Positions 1-8,049 are shown, counted from the stretch's first letter. The stretch is 46,931 nucleotides of DNA from Chitinophagales bacterium (GCA_017303855.1 JAFLBL010000024.1:1-46931), one strand, 5' to 3'. Translations and numbers: made by a program. The notes: generated from the sequence alone by a model not told the origin.

Positions 1-654
1 CTGCATGAGCTCATCGATGGTAATATCACGGTTATCAATATACGCAATACAGCCATCAATCACTTCGGTCAGGTTATGCGGCATCATATTGGTTGCCATC
101 CCTACGGCAATACCACTTGAGCCGTTTACCAGTAGTTGCGGTATACGGGTCGGTAATACCGTGGGCTCTTTTTCCGAATCATCGAAATTCAGCTGGAAAT
201 CCACGGTATCTTTTTCAATGTCATCCAGCATATGTTCTGCCAGCCGCTCCAGCCTCGCTTCTGTATAACGCATGGCCGCCGGACCATCACCATCCTGATT
301 ACCAAAGTTTCCCTGTCCGTCAATCATCGTATACCGCATGCTCCATTCCTGTGCCATACGCACCATGGCATCATATACCGATGAATCACCATGCGGATGG
401 TACTTACCCAGCACTTCCCCCACAATACGGGCGGATTTTTTATAGGGCTTATTGTAATGAATACCCAGTTCGTTCATGGCATGCAACACACGACGATGTA
501 CGGGTTTCAGTCCGTCACGTACATCCGGCAAGGCACGACCAACAATTACCGACATGGAATAGTCGATATAGGCCGTTTTCATCTGCTCCTCAATATTCAC
601 CGGTATTATCCGGTTCAGATCATTGGTTTGTTCCGGGTTTAAATTGTCTTCCAT
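1..654 (-). CDS. gyrA: DNA gyrase subunit A, N-terminal part (runs off the window)
   Basis: The visible 218 residues are the N-terminal part of the type II topoisomerase breakage-reunion domain; the rest lies left of the window. Gyrase A cuts and rejoins DNA and works with GyrB to add negative supercoils. Seen directly: the VRDGLKPVHRRVL stretch near residue 46, the quinolone-determining region with GDSSVYD (Ser91 and Asp95, equivalent to Ser83 and Asp87 of E. coli, both in the sensitive state), and the catalytic Tyr130 in AAMRYTE. The start is the ATG at 654, just downstream of a TAGATTTG promoter box. ParC of topoisomerase IV is the alternative, but the overall match to GyrA is much closer. 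Confidence 0.95.
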   Translation of the reverse strand, partial: MEDNLNPEQTNDLNRIIPVNIEEQMKTAYIDYSMSVIVGRALPDVRDGLKPVHRRVLHAMNELGIHYNKPYKKSARIVGEVLGKYHPHGDSSVYDAMVRMAQEWSMRYTMIDGQGNFGNQDGDGPAAMRYTEARLERLAEHMLDDIEKDTVDFQLNFDDSEKEPTVLPTRIPQLLVNGSSGIAVGMATNMMPHNLTEVIDGCIAYIDNRDITIDELMQ

Positions 655-733
655 TTCTTAATCTCCGTTCCTGTTTTTAGGTTGTTTGCTTCGTCGTTTT
701 TCTTCCTGAAAAAAAGGCTTTTTCCAGGGTCTG

Positions 734-741
734 CAAATCTA
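734..741 (-). promoter_or_regulatory. Candidate gyrA promoter, -7 box
   Basis: On the minus strand this reads TAGATTTG, an exact match to the Bacteroidota -7 consensus TAnnTTTG. It would give a leader of about 70 bases before gyrA. I do not see a convincing -33 TTTG at the right spacing, so the call rests on the box and its position. Confidence 0.5.
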
Positions 742-888
742 CTTTTTTGCGCACGTATAACCTGACAGAACGGGTTGTTTTTTAGGGCATTTTATCCACT
801 TTTGTGAATAGTTATCAGCATGGGAAAACGGGAGTTTTTTCGTGAAAATATCCCCGGATTCCAGGGGGATTTCCGACCCATTGCGGCA

Positions 889-945
889 CAAAAAAGCCCC
901 GGTAACCCGTTTCCTGCATAGATGAGGGAAAATGGTTGCCTGGGC
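889..945 (-). terminator. Terminator-like hairpin after the beta-barrel gene
   Basis: Bases 934-945 pair with 896-907 (10 of 12 positions) around a loop of 26 bases. Read on the minus strand, the stem is followed by a run of six T. It lies 30-80 bases past the stop of the gene at 974. The long loop makes it weaker than the other terminators here. Confidence 0.45.
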
Positions 946-973
946 GAATAAACCGGTTCAGAGAAGCCCGGAA

Positions 974-1555
974 TTAATGAGTCAGCGGAATCGACAAACT
1001 TACTTGTAATACCCCATTTTTAAAATCCGGGTTGATATTACTGGTACCTGAAAAATCACCAACTTTACTGATACCTGCAGTATACCGGGCGCCAATTCCA
1101 TAGCCTTTCTTTCCGCGTATTCCCAGCCCCGCAGCAGCGGACAAATCCAGGCCTTTTGCAAATTCGTCAATGGTACTGTTACTGATTTCATCGGCTATTT
1201 TAAATCCGACCTGCGGCCCCAGCTCGAAATAAAAACCGCCCTGCAAACGGAACTGGGCCATCACCGGCACATTGATATACGTCACTTTCCAGTCATAACT
1301 GCCGGCATTAATGGTGTCAATTTTTGCCCCCTGGCTGGAGACCAGTAATTCCGGTTGCAAACCGAAAGCGCCGGCTTTAAAATTCAGGTATAACCCACCC
1401 TGGAAACCGACTAAAGCTTTTTTCTTTACAGCATCAAAATTACCCCCGGTAAAATTGCTGATATTAACCCCTCCCTTTACACCCAGTTGAAAATGCTGGG
1501 CAAAACTGAACTGGGCCAGTAAAACGGTTACAACGGCCAGGCATACTTTTTTCAT
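974..1555 (-). CDS. Outer-membrane beta-barrel protein (PorT/OmpW-like, OMP_b-brl_2 type)
   Basis: A 193-residue protein with a Sec signal peptide (MKK, hydrophobic core, likely cut after FSFA near residue 19). The mature part begins QLGVKGGVNISNF, the usual opening of small Bacteroidota beta-barrel proteins, and is built of alternating strands with many Gly and aromatic residues (GFQGGLYLNF, FYFELGPQVGFK, GIRGKKGYGIGARY). It ends in a strand finishing SLSIPLTH. It should sit in the outer membrane; cargo and role cannot be told from sequence. It stands alone, with a candidate TATCTTTA box at 1591-1598 upstream. Family assignment is good, function unknown. Confidence 0.8.
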   Translation of the reverse strand: MKKVCLAVVTVLLAQFSFAQHFQLGVKGGVNISNFTGGNFDAVKKKALVGFQGGLYLNFKAGAFGLQPELLVSSQGAKIDTINAGSYDWKVTYINVPVMAQFRLQGGFYFELGPQVGFKIADEISNSTIDEFAKGLDLSAAAGLGIRGKKGYGIGARYTAGISKVGDFSGTSNINPDFKNGVLQVSLSIPLTH

Positions 1556-1683
1556 GATTAGAATTTTTGATAAGTAGATGTAAACTTTTGTAAAGATAAA
1601 TCGGGTTTATGTCAAAATCAACCTTCATCTTTGTTAAAAGCAAACAATATGCCGCATGGCTGCGGGTATCATAAAATTTCAGG

Positions 1684-3171
1684 ATGAAAACAATTCTACT
1701 CTTTGGCGCAGGAAAGTCTGCTACCGTACTGATTGATTATTTACTGGAAAATGCAGCCACTGAAGGCTGGCAGGTACAGGTAGTGGATGCTGATCTGCAA
1801 CTGGCTGAATCTAAAACTGCCGGTTCGCCTTATGCTACACCCCTTTCCTTTGATATCCGAAATGAAGCTGAACGAAGCCGTTATATTGCAGCGGCATCAA
1901 TTGTTATTTCCCTGCTTCCTCCTTCCCTGCATATCGAAGTGGCTAAAGATTGTGTACGCCTCAGCAAAAATCTCCTGACGGCTTCTTATCTCGATGAAGA
2001 AATAAAAAAACTGGCAAACGATATTACATCTAAGGGCTTGCTGTTCCTGTATGAAATGGGACTCGATCCCGGTATTGATCATATGAGTGCCATGCAACTT
2101 ATTGACAGCATTCATGCGGGGGGCGGCGAAATAACCTCATTTACTTCCCATTGCGGAGGGTTGGTGGCACCGGAGAGTGACGATAACCCCTGGCATTATA
2201 AAATCAGCTGGAACCCCCGCAATATAGTGTTGGCCGGTAAAGCCGGTGCTCACTACCGGGAAAACGGGGAAGAAAAGAAAATCGATTACAAGGATTTATT
2301 TAATGCCGGGCAACAGGTAATGGTACCCGGATTAGGTCCTTTGAGCTGGTACCCTAACCGGGATTCACTCAGCTATACACACTTGTACGGTTTGGAAAAT
2401 ACACAGACCTTTATCCGTACCACACTCCGGCATCCTGATTTTATGTATGGCTGGAATAATATAATTGAACTGGGATTAACAGATGAAACCCTGCAATATG
2501 ATACGGATGGCAAAACCCTGCAGGCCGTTTTTAAAGAACACATGGAGAAACAGGGTTTCGGGGACTGGCTGAATAAAAAGCTAACGGCCCGGCTGGGACA
2601 AAGTAAGGAATTGCTGGAACAACTGATGCAACTTACCGAAGCAGAAAATGAAACAGATACTGCCCCTTTCCTGGCTGCTGATGATAAAGGTAATCTGCAT
2701 GAAGTGGAACCCGGACAAATAAAAAATGCCGCGGCTGATCATCTTGTCCGCCAGATGCATGAAGCCAATCTGACACTGAAACAACTTTTTTTCCTGGGAC
2801 TGGATGACGATACCACCCTGCTGAATAAAGGCCGGTGCAGCGCGGCTGATATTTTACAGTTTGCGCTGGAAAAAAAATTAGCACTGCGTCCGCAGGATAA
2901 GGACATGATTGTGATGCTGCATGAATTTGAATACCTGCGAAACGGGAAAAAAGAAACGGTCAGCAGTTCGCTCGTAGTGAAGGGCTCCACCAGTTTACGT
3001 ACGGCCATGGCTAAAACGGTTGGTTTGCCCCTGGGTATTGCCGCCCGCTTAATCCTTCGTGGCGAAATCAGTCTCACCGGACTCTGCATCCCCACTACAA
3101 AAGAAATTTATACGCCTGTGCTGGAAGAACTGAGCCGGTACGGCGTTTCATTTACGGAAATACATACCTGA
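1684..3171 (+). CDS. Saccharopine dehydrogenase-family reductase
   Basis: A 495-residue soluble enzyme. The N-terminus is a Rossmann fold with GAGKSATVLIDYL (nucleotide-binding loop near residues 8-13), followed by the family's LLPPSLH and LLTASYLD segments and then EMGLDPGIDHMSAM, which opens the C-terminal saccharopine dehydrogenase domain. It resembles the saccharopine dehydrogenase half of eukaryotic LKR/SDH, which turns saccharopine into glutamate and aminoadipate semialdehyde in lysine breakdown. No lysine-ketoglutarate reductase gene is nearby, so the exact substrate is inferred. A CATCTTTG box at 1626-1633 may be the promoter. The gene ends three bases from the sirtuin stop, tail-to-tail. 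Confidence 0.85.
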   Translation: MKTILLFGAGKSATVLIDYLLENAATEGWQVQVVDADLQLAESKTAGSPYATPLSFDIRNEAERSRYIAAASIVISLLPPSLHIEVAKDCVRLSKNLLTASYLDEEIKKLANDITSKGLLFLYEMGLDPGIDHMSAMQLIDSIHAGGGEITSFTSHCGGLVAPESDDNPWHYKISWNPRNIVLAGKAGAHYRENGEEKKIDYKDLFNAGQQVMVPGLGPLSWYPNRDSLSYTHLYGLENTQTFIRTTLRHPDFMYGWNNIIELGLTDETLQYDTDGKTLQAVFKEHMEKQGFGDWLNKKLTARLGQSKELLEQLMQLTEAENETDTAPFLAADDKGNLHEVEPGQIKNAAADHLVRQMHEANLTLKQLFFLGLDDDTTLLNKGRCSAADILQFALEKKLALRPQDKDMIVMLHEFEYLRNGKKETVSSSLVVKGSTSLRTAMAKTVGLPLGIAARLILRGEISLTGLCIPTTKEIYTPVLEELSRYGVSFTEIHT

Positions 3172-3174
3172 TGA

Positions 3175-3870
3175 TTATACGGTATAGTTACTGAGCTGTT
3201 GTATAAGTAAATCAATTCCTTCCGTGGCTGGTTTTTCAATTACTGTCAACCGGCCCGTATTGCCGATATAAGGGATCTTTTTATCGAGTATAAAAACCGG
3301 AACATTCTCCCGGGTATAATTTACCAGTCCGGCCGCCGGATATACCACCAGCGATGTACCTATAACAACAAAAAGATCGGCTTCCCGCACTATAGGGATT
3401 GCCACTTCCATCATAGGTACAGCTTCTTCAAACCATACAATATGCGGACGTAACTGCTCCCCGTCAGCAGCCAGGTCTCCCAGTTTAATATCACCGGTTA
3501 TTGTATATACCAGGGAGGGATTCCGTTCGCTGCGCATTTTTAAAATTTCTCCGTGCAAATGCAGGATATCGGTTGATCCGGCCCGTTCATGCAGGTCATC
3601 AATATTTTGGGTGATTATGGTAACGTCAAAATCATTTTCCAGTGCTGCCAAACCTATGTGTGCCGCATTGGGCCTGGCATCCTGAACATTTTTTCGCCGG
3701 TAATTATAAAAATCAAGCACCAGTTGCGGATCTTTTTTCCACGCCCCTGGTGTAGCCACATCCTCAATATTGTATCCTTCCCATAATCCGTCACTGTCGC
3801 GGAATGTTTTCAGACCGCTTTCCGCACTGATTCCGGCTCCGGTTAATACGACGAGTTTCTTTTTTCTCAT
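3175..3870 (-). CDS. cobB: NAD-dependent protein deacylase, sirtuin class III (CobB-like), lacking zinc cysteines
   Basis: A 231-residue sirtuin; I use the ATG at 3870 rather than a TTG two codons upstream. Seen: GAGISAESGLKTFR (NAD loop), the QNID motif near residue 88, the catalytic His106 in HLHG, GTSLVVYPA, and Tyr55-x-x-Arg58, the pair that in CobB and SIRT5 favours succinyl or malonyl lysine. The protein has no cysteine at all, so the four zinc ligands of typical sirtuins are absent; the small domain between residues 110 and 145 must fold without zinc. Expected role: removal of acyl groups from lysines in the cytoplasm using NAD. Gene symbol is by family resemblance. Confidence 0.9.
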   Translation of the reverse strand: MRKKKLVVLTGAGISAESGLKTFRDSDGLWEGYNIEDVATPGAWKKDPQLVLDFYNYRRKNVQDARPNAAHIGLAALENDFDVTIITQNIDDLHERAGSTDILHLHGEILKMRSERNPSLVYTITGDIKLGDLAADGEQLRPHIVWFEEAVPMMEVAIPIVREADLFVVIGTSLVVYPAAGLVNYTRENVPVFILDKKIPYIGNTGRLTVIEKPATEGIDLLIQQLSNYTV

Positions 3871-3964
3871 AGTCAAATGTAAGCGGAAATCGGATCCGGT
3901 GGATATTGCAGCTTAAGCGTTGAAATGTTGAAATGCTTGTCCTCTGATACTGTGCGGATAGATA

Positions 3965-4015
3965 AAAACGGAAAACCTGTTAGGCACATTGGAGACGCGA
4001 CAGATTTTCCGTTTT
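3965..4015 (-). terminator. Hairpin after the small anchored-protein gene
   Basis: Arms 3965-3980 and 4000-4015 pair at 15 of 16 positions with a 19-base loop. It starts 7 bases after the stop of the minus-strand gene at 4022, and the distal arm ends in TTTT. It is a plausible rho-independent terminator with an A/T-rich stem. Confidence 0.55.
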
Positions 4016-4021
4016 AACTGT

Positions 4022-4417
4022 TCAGAGACGGGTAAAAAGATATTCTTTATTGGCCGTATCCTTTACCAGCAGACTGTCTTTGTTTAACAGTAAAACCGTA
4101 TAGGTGTTTACGGCAACACTATCCGTCTGCTTTTCCTTGAACAGCAAATCTCCTGTTTTACTCCAGGCATAATAGCTGCTGTCCGTAGTGGCCGTCGCGG
4201 TGTCACGGATCAGGGCTAATCCATCCTGCAGGAATGCATACTGAAACGTGGTGAACAGGCTGTCTTTTCCTGTTGCGGGAAAACGGGCTACCCAGTTGCC
4301 CTGCAACAACACCGTTCTGTTTTCACTGTCAGGAGTTGGCGTTTGAGGCTGTTTCAGCAGGAAATAAGCACCTGTTCCGGCTGCTAAGATCAGCAGCCCG
4401 ATGAAGATTTTTTTCAT
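4022..4417 (-). CDS. Small membrane-anchored or secreted protein of unknown function
   Basis: A 131-residue protein. Residues 3-20 form one hydrophobic segment (IFIGLLILAAGTGAYFLL) that could be an uncut anchor or a signal peptide; there is no lipobox cysteine. The mature part reads like a small lipocalin-type beta sheet (GNWVARF near residue 41, then repeated strands such as YYAWSKTGDLLF and NTYTVLLLNKDSLLV). I do not recognise a named family with certainty. It stands alone, with a hairpin terminator just downstream. Confidence 0.6.
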   Translation of the reverse strand: MKKIFIGLLILAAGTGAYFLLKQPQTPTPDSENRTVLLQGNWVARFPATGKDSLFTTFQYAFLQDGLALIRDTATATTDSSYYAWSKTGDLLFKEKQTDSVAVNTYTVLLLNKDSLLVKDTANKEYLFTRL

Positions 4418-4553
4418 GGCTATACTTTTTAAAATGAAATGGGGACTATCGTATATTGATACAGGATATAGTGAAAAGGTAACCTGATGAAATTGTTAAA
4501 GACGAAAGAAGAGACGCAAATCGGAAAATGCGCAGGGGCCAAGATAGAAATAC

Positions 4554-4580
4554 AAAAGCCCCCGTAACAGAGGGCTTTTT
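4554..4580 (-). terminator. Rho-independent terminator after the EVE gene
   Basis: Bases 4554-4561 (AAAAGCCC) pair with 4572-4579 (GGGCTTTT) around a 10-base loop, with T-rich tails on both strands. It lies about 40 bases past the EVE stop codon. Confidence 0.7.
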
Positions 4581-4637
4581 TACTCATTGCTCATTACTCA
4601 TTATTCATTGCTGATTATTCATTGCTGATTACTCATT
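4580..4637. repeat. Imperfect tandem repeat that includes the end of the EVE gene
   Basis: The stretch is built from variants of CTCATTGCTGATTA. Two perfect 14-base copies (ATTCATTGCTGATT) lie at 4603-4616 and 4617-4630, flanked by partial copies. The second copy contains the EVE stop codon, so the last residues (SNQQ) are encoded by repeat sequence. The 12-mer ATGAGTAATCAG on its minus strand recurs at 28674-28685. Confidence 0.75.
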
Positions 4638-5029
4638 CCCATAACGATCTCCCACTCTTCCTCTTTTACTGTTTGTACCGAGAGTCTTCCAAGGCGGATC
4701 AAATCCATGTTGGCCAGGCGCGGATCTGCTTTTATTTGCGCGAGAGTGACGGGCTTTTTTAATTTTTTAAATGGTTTGAAATCCACTGCAACCCAGGCTT
4801 CTTCTATCGTAGTTGGATCCTGGTAGGCTTCTTTGGCTACTTTGGCGATTCCCACAATGGCCAGTCCTTCATTACTGTGATAAAAAAAAGCAAGGTCCCC
4901 TTTTTTCATGGCGCGGAGATTATTTCGCGCCGCGTAATTACGTACACCGTCCCAGAAAGTCAGTTTATCTTTTTCAAACTGTTCCCAGGAATACTTGAAA
5001 GGTTCAGATTTAATTAACCAGTAAGCCAT
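4619..5029 (-). CDS. EVE domain protein (PUA-like fold)
   Basis: A 136-residue protein that is almost entirely one EVE domain. Seen: MAYWLIKSEP at the start, WDGVRNYAARNNLR (residues 26-39), KKGDLAFFYHS, and the VAVDFKPFKKLKKPVTLAQIK segment with its basic face. EVE proteins, such as the thymocyte nuclear protein 1 group, belong to the PUA-like fold and are thought to bind modified bases or structured RNA; the cellular role of this subgroup is not settled. The length is typical. The C-terminal SNQQ comes from a tandem DNA repeat and probably adds nothing to function. The gene lies 58 bases downstream of the lutA-like gene and may share its transcript. Confidence 0.88.
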   Translation of the reverse strand: MAYWLIKSEPFKYSWEQFEKDKLTFWDGVRNYAARNNLRAMKKGDLAFFYHSNEGLAIVGIAKVAKEAYQDPTTIEEAWVAVDFKPFKKLKKPVTLAQIKADPRLANMDLIRLGRLSVQTVKEEEWEIVMGMSNQQ

Positions 5030-5087
5030 TTTAATTTATTTTCTTCCTATGGTAAATGGGGTATCAGCAACAGTTGAATAGGGCTGT

Positions 5088-5807
5088 TTACCAGCCGCTG
5101 GCCATCACATCGGCCAGGTGAAGTGTTTTCAGGGCATACCCTTTTGTTTTAATATACCCTTGCAGGTGCATGAGACAGGAGAGATCCGTTGAAATCAGGT
5201 ATTCAGCACCGGTAGCCATTGCATTTTCCACTTTTTGCTCGCCCATGCCTACAGAAATGGCATCAAATTTCACGGCAAAAGTACCACCGAAACCACAGCA
5301 GGTTTCCACATCATTCATTTCTGTAAGCTGCAACCCTTTTACTTTTGCCAGCAACCGGCGTGGTCCTTCTTTGATTTTACATTCCCGGAGTGCCGCGCAG
5401 GAATCGTGATAGGTGGCTTTCCCTTCGAGGGTAGCACCTACATCGTCCACGCCGAGTACATCCGTCATAAATTCGGAAAACTCAAAAATACGCTTGTTCA
5501 TGTCCTGTACCTGGTGATGCAGGGATGAATTGTCGAATAATGTATTGTAATAATTCCGTACAAAACCCACACAACTGGCACTGGGGCCGACGATATAATC
5601 ACTTCCGCTGAAGTCTTTCAGAAATTTCTGGCAAACCGGTTTAGCATCATCCCAATAGCCGGCATTGAACGCGGCCTGTCCGCAACAGGTCTGATTGCCG
5701 TTATAGCTTACGGTACAGCCGGCTTTTTCCAGTACTTTGACCATATTAAACCCGGTATCCGGATACAACTGGTCTACGAAACAGGGTATAAAAATCTGTA
5801 CATTCAC
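5088..5807 (-). CDS. lutA: LutA/GlcF-type Fe-S oxidoreductase subunit with two CCG domains
   Basis: A 239-residue cytoplasmic protein with two cysteine-rich CCG domains, the Fe-S-binding modules of lactate and glycolate oxidases and heterodisulfide reductase. Domain 1 has IPCF at residue 9, QTCCGQAAFNAG near 40 and GPSASC; domain 2 has YHDSCAALREC and ETCCGFGGTF. Full-length match to LutA (LldE/YkgE), which with LutB and LutC oxidises L-lactate to pyruvate. No lutB or lutC is next to it here; instead it follows ribH by 6 bases in a TPR-ribH-lutA run. Partner subunits may lie elsewhere, or the protein may serve another electron-transfer reaction. Confidence 0.85.
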   Translation of the reverse strand: MNVQIFIPCFVDQLYPDTGFNMVKVLEKAGCTVSYNGNQTCCGQAAFNAGYWDDAKPVCQKFLKDFSGSDYIVGPSASCVGFVRNYYNTLFDNSSLHHQVQDMNKRIFEFSEFMTDVLGVDDVGATLEGKATYHDSCAALRECKIKEGPRRLLAKVKGLQLTEMNDVETCCGFGGTFAVKFDAISVGMGEQKVENAMATGAEYLISTDLSCLMHLQGYIKTKGYALKTLHLADVMASGW

Positions 5808-5813
5808 GGTTGC

Positions 5814-6308
5814 TTATTTAAATGACTCCACCAGGCTGATCATTTTAAGTGCGGTGAAAGCGGCTTCCTCCCCTTTATGTCCATGCTTACCACCAATTCT
5901 TTCCATCGCCTGCTCTTCCGTATTTACGGTCAGTACCCCAAAGATAGTTGGTACCGGCAAAGAAAGATTCAGTTGCAATACCCCATCCGAAACAGAACTG
6001 CATACATAGTCAAAATGCGGGGTATCCCCTTTTATAACACAACCAAGGGCGATAAACGCGTCCGGTTTACTCTTTTTCCCGGCATTTGCCCAATACGATT
6101 GAATGATAAAGGGAATTTCAACCGCGCCGGGAACGGTAATAACCACCGTCTTTTTTACACCATACTGTTCCAGTACCGCTATACAGCCCCTTTCCAGCTG
6201 GTCGGTAATGGCGGCGTTCCAGTCCGTTTTGATCAAAACAATACAGGCATCCTTTTTCAGAATGCCTGTATTGAGATCGGTCAGTTTACTGTTGGTAATT
6301 GCTGCCAT
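5814..6308 (-). CDS. ribH: 6,7-dimethyl-8-ribityllumazine synthase
   Basis: A 164-residue enzyme that joins 5-amino-6-ribitylaminouracil with dihydroxybutanone phosphate, the step before riboflavin synthase. Seen: KTDWNAAITDQL (pyrimidine-binding part), VPGAVEIPF, and GCVIKGDTPHFDYVCSSVSD with the catalytic histidine in TPHFDYV. The C-terminus keeps HGHKGEEAAFTAL. Length is normal for the family, which forms pentamers or 60-subunit shells. It starts 2 bases after the TPR gene stop, so the two are almost surely co-transcribed. Other riboflavin genes are not in view, as is common in this phylum. Confidence 0.96.
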   Translation of the reverse strand: MAAITNSKLTDLNTGILKKDACIVLIKTDWNAAITDQLERGCIAVLEQYGVKKTVVITVPGAVEIPFIIQSYWANAGKKSKPDAFIALGCVIKGDTPHFDYVCSSVSDGVLQLNLSLPVPTIFGVLTVNTEEQAMERIGGKHGHKGEEAAFTALKMISLVESFK

Positions 6309-6310
6309 AA

Positions 6311-7003
6311 TCAGTTTTCGGTATTGTATACGCCCAGCTGTGCCAGGTAGTTGTCGGCATCAAATGCCTGCTGGCTGCGGGGGAATTTTTCTTTGATTTC
6401 TTTATACAGTTTTACCGCTTCATCCTTGTTTTTCATAACACGGTCGGCAAAATAAGCCGCGGTGAAAAGATATTCAGGAGAATTGGCTTCATCTTTTGCA
6501 AAATGACGACCTGCTTTTTTATAATTGGAAAGAGCATCTTCATTTTTACCCCAGTCGGCATACGCGTCACCCAGTAATTTATAGGCGCGGGCCTGTACCA
6601 GGTCGGATCCGCTGCTGAACGATTTCAGGTATTTAACCGCCTTTTCGTAATCATTCAGTTTCAGGTAGCAACTGCCCGCGTAAAAATTAGCCAGGTCACC
6701 GGCTTTTGTACCGCTGTACTTATCCGCAATTTTTTCAAAACCGGGATTGGTGCCATCACCTTTCAATGCCAGGTTTACAGAGTCCATCCGGTAATACTCT
6801 TCAGCACGGAACATAGCTTCCACGGCTTGTGATTCCTTCGGTTTAACCACGAAATGCTGATACGCATACCAGCCACCGATTGCTACAATCAGGAGCAGGG
6901 ATACAATCATCAGGGGCTTACTGTATTTATCCCAGAAATTCTTTGCTTTCGCAATCGCTGCTTCACTGCTGTCCGCTTCCTGCACTAACTTATTTTCTGC
7001 CAT
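6311..7003 (-). CDS. Membrane-anchored tetratricopeptide repeat protein (YfgM-like)
   Basis: A 230-residue protein: a short cytoplasmic N-terminus, one membrane helix at about residues 32-52 (MIVSLLLIVAIGGWYAY), then TPR helices to the end (FYAGSCYLKLNDYEKAVKYL, AYKLLGDAYADWGKNEDALSNYKKA, AVKLYKEIKEKFPRSQQAFDA). The layout matches YfgM-type ancillary proteins, which in E. coli sit near SecYEG and periplasmic chaperones; that role is not proven in Bacteroidota. It lies 31 bases after pdhA and 2 bases before ribH. Confidence 0.82.
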   Translation of the reverse strand: MAENKLVQEADSSEAAIAKAKNFWDKYSKPLMIVSLLLIVAIGGWYAYQHFVVKPKESQAVEAMFRAEEYYRMDSVNLALKGDGTNPGFEKIADKYSGTKAGDLANFYAGSCYLKLNDYEKAVKYLKSFSSGSDLVQARAYKLLGDAYADWGKNEDALSNYKKAGRHFAKDEANSPEYLFTAAYFADRVMKNKDEAVKLYKEIKEKFPRSQQAFDADNYLAQLGVYNTEN

Positions 7004-7034
7004 AATATCTGAATTACTTGTTTGGTTGTTTTAT

Positions 7035-8036
7035 TTAGTCAACAATAAAAGGATAGTTCTGATCCATATAAACGTCTTTCAGCACTTCGCTGTCATCCGG
7101 CCAGGGACTTTCTTCCGCGAATTTAACAGACTCGTCTACAATGGCATCTACTCTTCTGTTAATTTCATTAATCTCGTCCTGCGTGGCAAATTTATGATCC
7201 AGAATGGTTTTCAATACCTGCTGAATCGGGTCTTTGCCACGGTATTCATCTACTTCTTCCTTGGTCCGGTATTTTTGCGGATCGCTGATTGAGTGGCCTT
7301 TATAGCGATATGTTTTAATTTCAAGCAAAGTAGGTCCGCCGTTTTCACGGGCTCTTTTCACTGCACGGCTTACCCCGTCATGTACGGCTTCGGCACTCAT
7401 GCCATCGATGGTATCGGCCGGCATTTCATAGGCATCCGCCAGTTTATAAATATCAATCACGTTTGACGTACGTTCAATCGACGTACCCATGGCGTAGTTA
7501 TTGTTTTCACAGATAAATACCACCGGGAGTTTCCAGAGCATAGCCAGGTTAAAGGTTTCATGCAGCATACCCTGACGCGCAGCTCCATCGCCAAAATAAG
7601 CCAGTGCCACATTATCGGTACCCCGGTATTTTTCTGCAAATGCCAGTCCGGCTCCTGTACCAATCTGCGCACCCACGATACCATGGCCACCATAAAAATT
7701 ACATTCCTTACTGAAAAAGTGCATACTGCCTCCCTTTCCTTTGGCACAACCCGTGGCTTTGCCATAAAGCTCAGCCATGCAACTGTTTACCGAAACACCC
7801 TTGGCAATTGCCAGACCATGATCACGGTAGGCCGTGATAAACATATCATCCGGACGGGTAGCCGTAATACAACCCGCCGCAATAGCTTCCTGACCGATAT
7901 ATGCATGGAAGAAACCACGGATTTTACCTTCCATTTTGTACTTCTCTTCCGCCATCAGTTCAAATTGACGGATCAGTTGCATCAGCTCGTACCAGTAGAG
8001 GTAGGTTTCTTTGGAAAATTTAGCGACCACAGGCAT
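7035..8036 (-). CDS. pdhA: Pyruvate dehydrogenase E1 component, alpha subunit
   Basis: A 333-residue thiamine-diphosphate enzyme subunit. With the beta subunit it decarboxylates pyruvate and hands the acetyl group to lipoyl-E2. Seen: RGFFHAYIGQEAIAAG near residue 40, TAYRDHGLAIAKG, GKGGSMHFFS, and the thiamine motif from YFGDGAARQGMLHE to ENNNYAMGT. The C-terminal YRYKGHSISDP is the family's lid region. No beta-subunit gene is adjacent; in many Bacteroidota it is encoded elsewhere. The start ATG at 8036 lies 13 bases from a TATTTTTG promoter box, giving a very short leader. Confidence 0.94.
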   Translation of the reverse strand: MPVVAKFSKETYLYWYELMQLIRQFELMAEEKYKMEGKIRGFFHAYIGQEAIAAGCITATRPDDMFITAYRDHGLAIAKGVSVNSCMAELYGKATGCAKGKGGSMHFFSKECNFYGGHGIVGAQIGTGAGLAFAEKYRGTDNVALAYFGDGAARQGMLHETFNLAMLWKLPVVFICENNNYAMGTSIERTSNVIDIYKLADAYEMPADTIDGMSAEAVHDGVSRAVKRARENGGPTLLEIKTYRYKGHSISDPQKYRTKEEVDEYRGKDPIQQVLKTILDHKFATQDEINEINRRVDAIVDESVKFAEESPWPDDSEVLKDVYMDQNYPFIVD

Positions 8037-8049
8037 TAAATTTGAGCCG

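Larger units (their letters stand above)
655..973. other. 319-base gene-free stretch between gyrA and a porin gene
   Basis: No open frame here looks like a gene. It holds the likely gyrA promoter near 734-741, a minus-strand terminator-like hairpin at 890-945 that would end the beta-barrel gene, and two imperfect DnaA-box-like 9-mers facing away from each other at 792-800 and 803-811. The rest is unremarkable. Confidence 0.6.

Noticed and set aside
93..680. Long plus-strand open frame opposite gyrA
   Set aside because: It is the mirror of the gyrA reading frame; its translation is rich in His, Tyr and Arg with no domain-like pattern, and the opposite strand carries a clear family match.
792..811. 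Two DnaA-box-like 9-mers facing apart, upstream of gyrA
   Set aside because: Each differs from TTATCCACA-type boxes by one base, there are only two, and no A/T-rich unwinding stretch or dnaA gene is near. A chromosome origin cannot be claimed, although gyrA and recF are often close to it.
4580..4637. Possible CRISPR-like array
   Set aside because: Repeat units are 14 bases and directly abut with no spacers of even length, and no cas gene is present.
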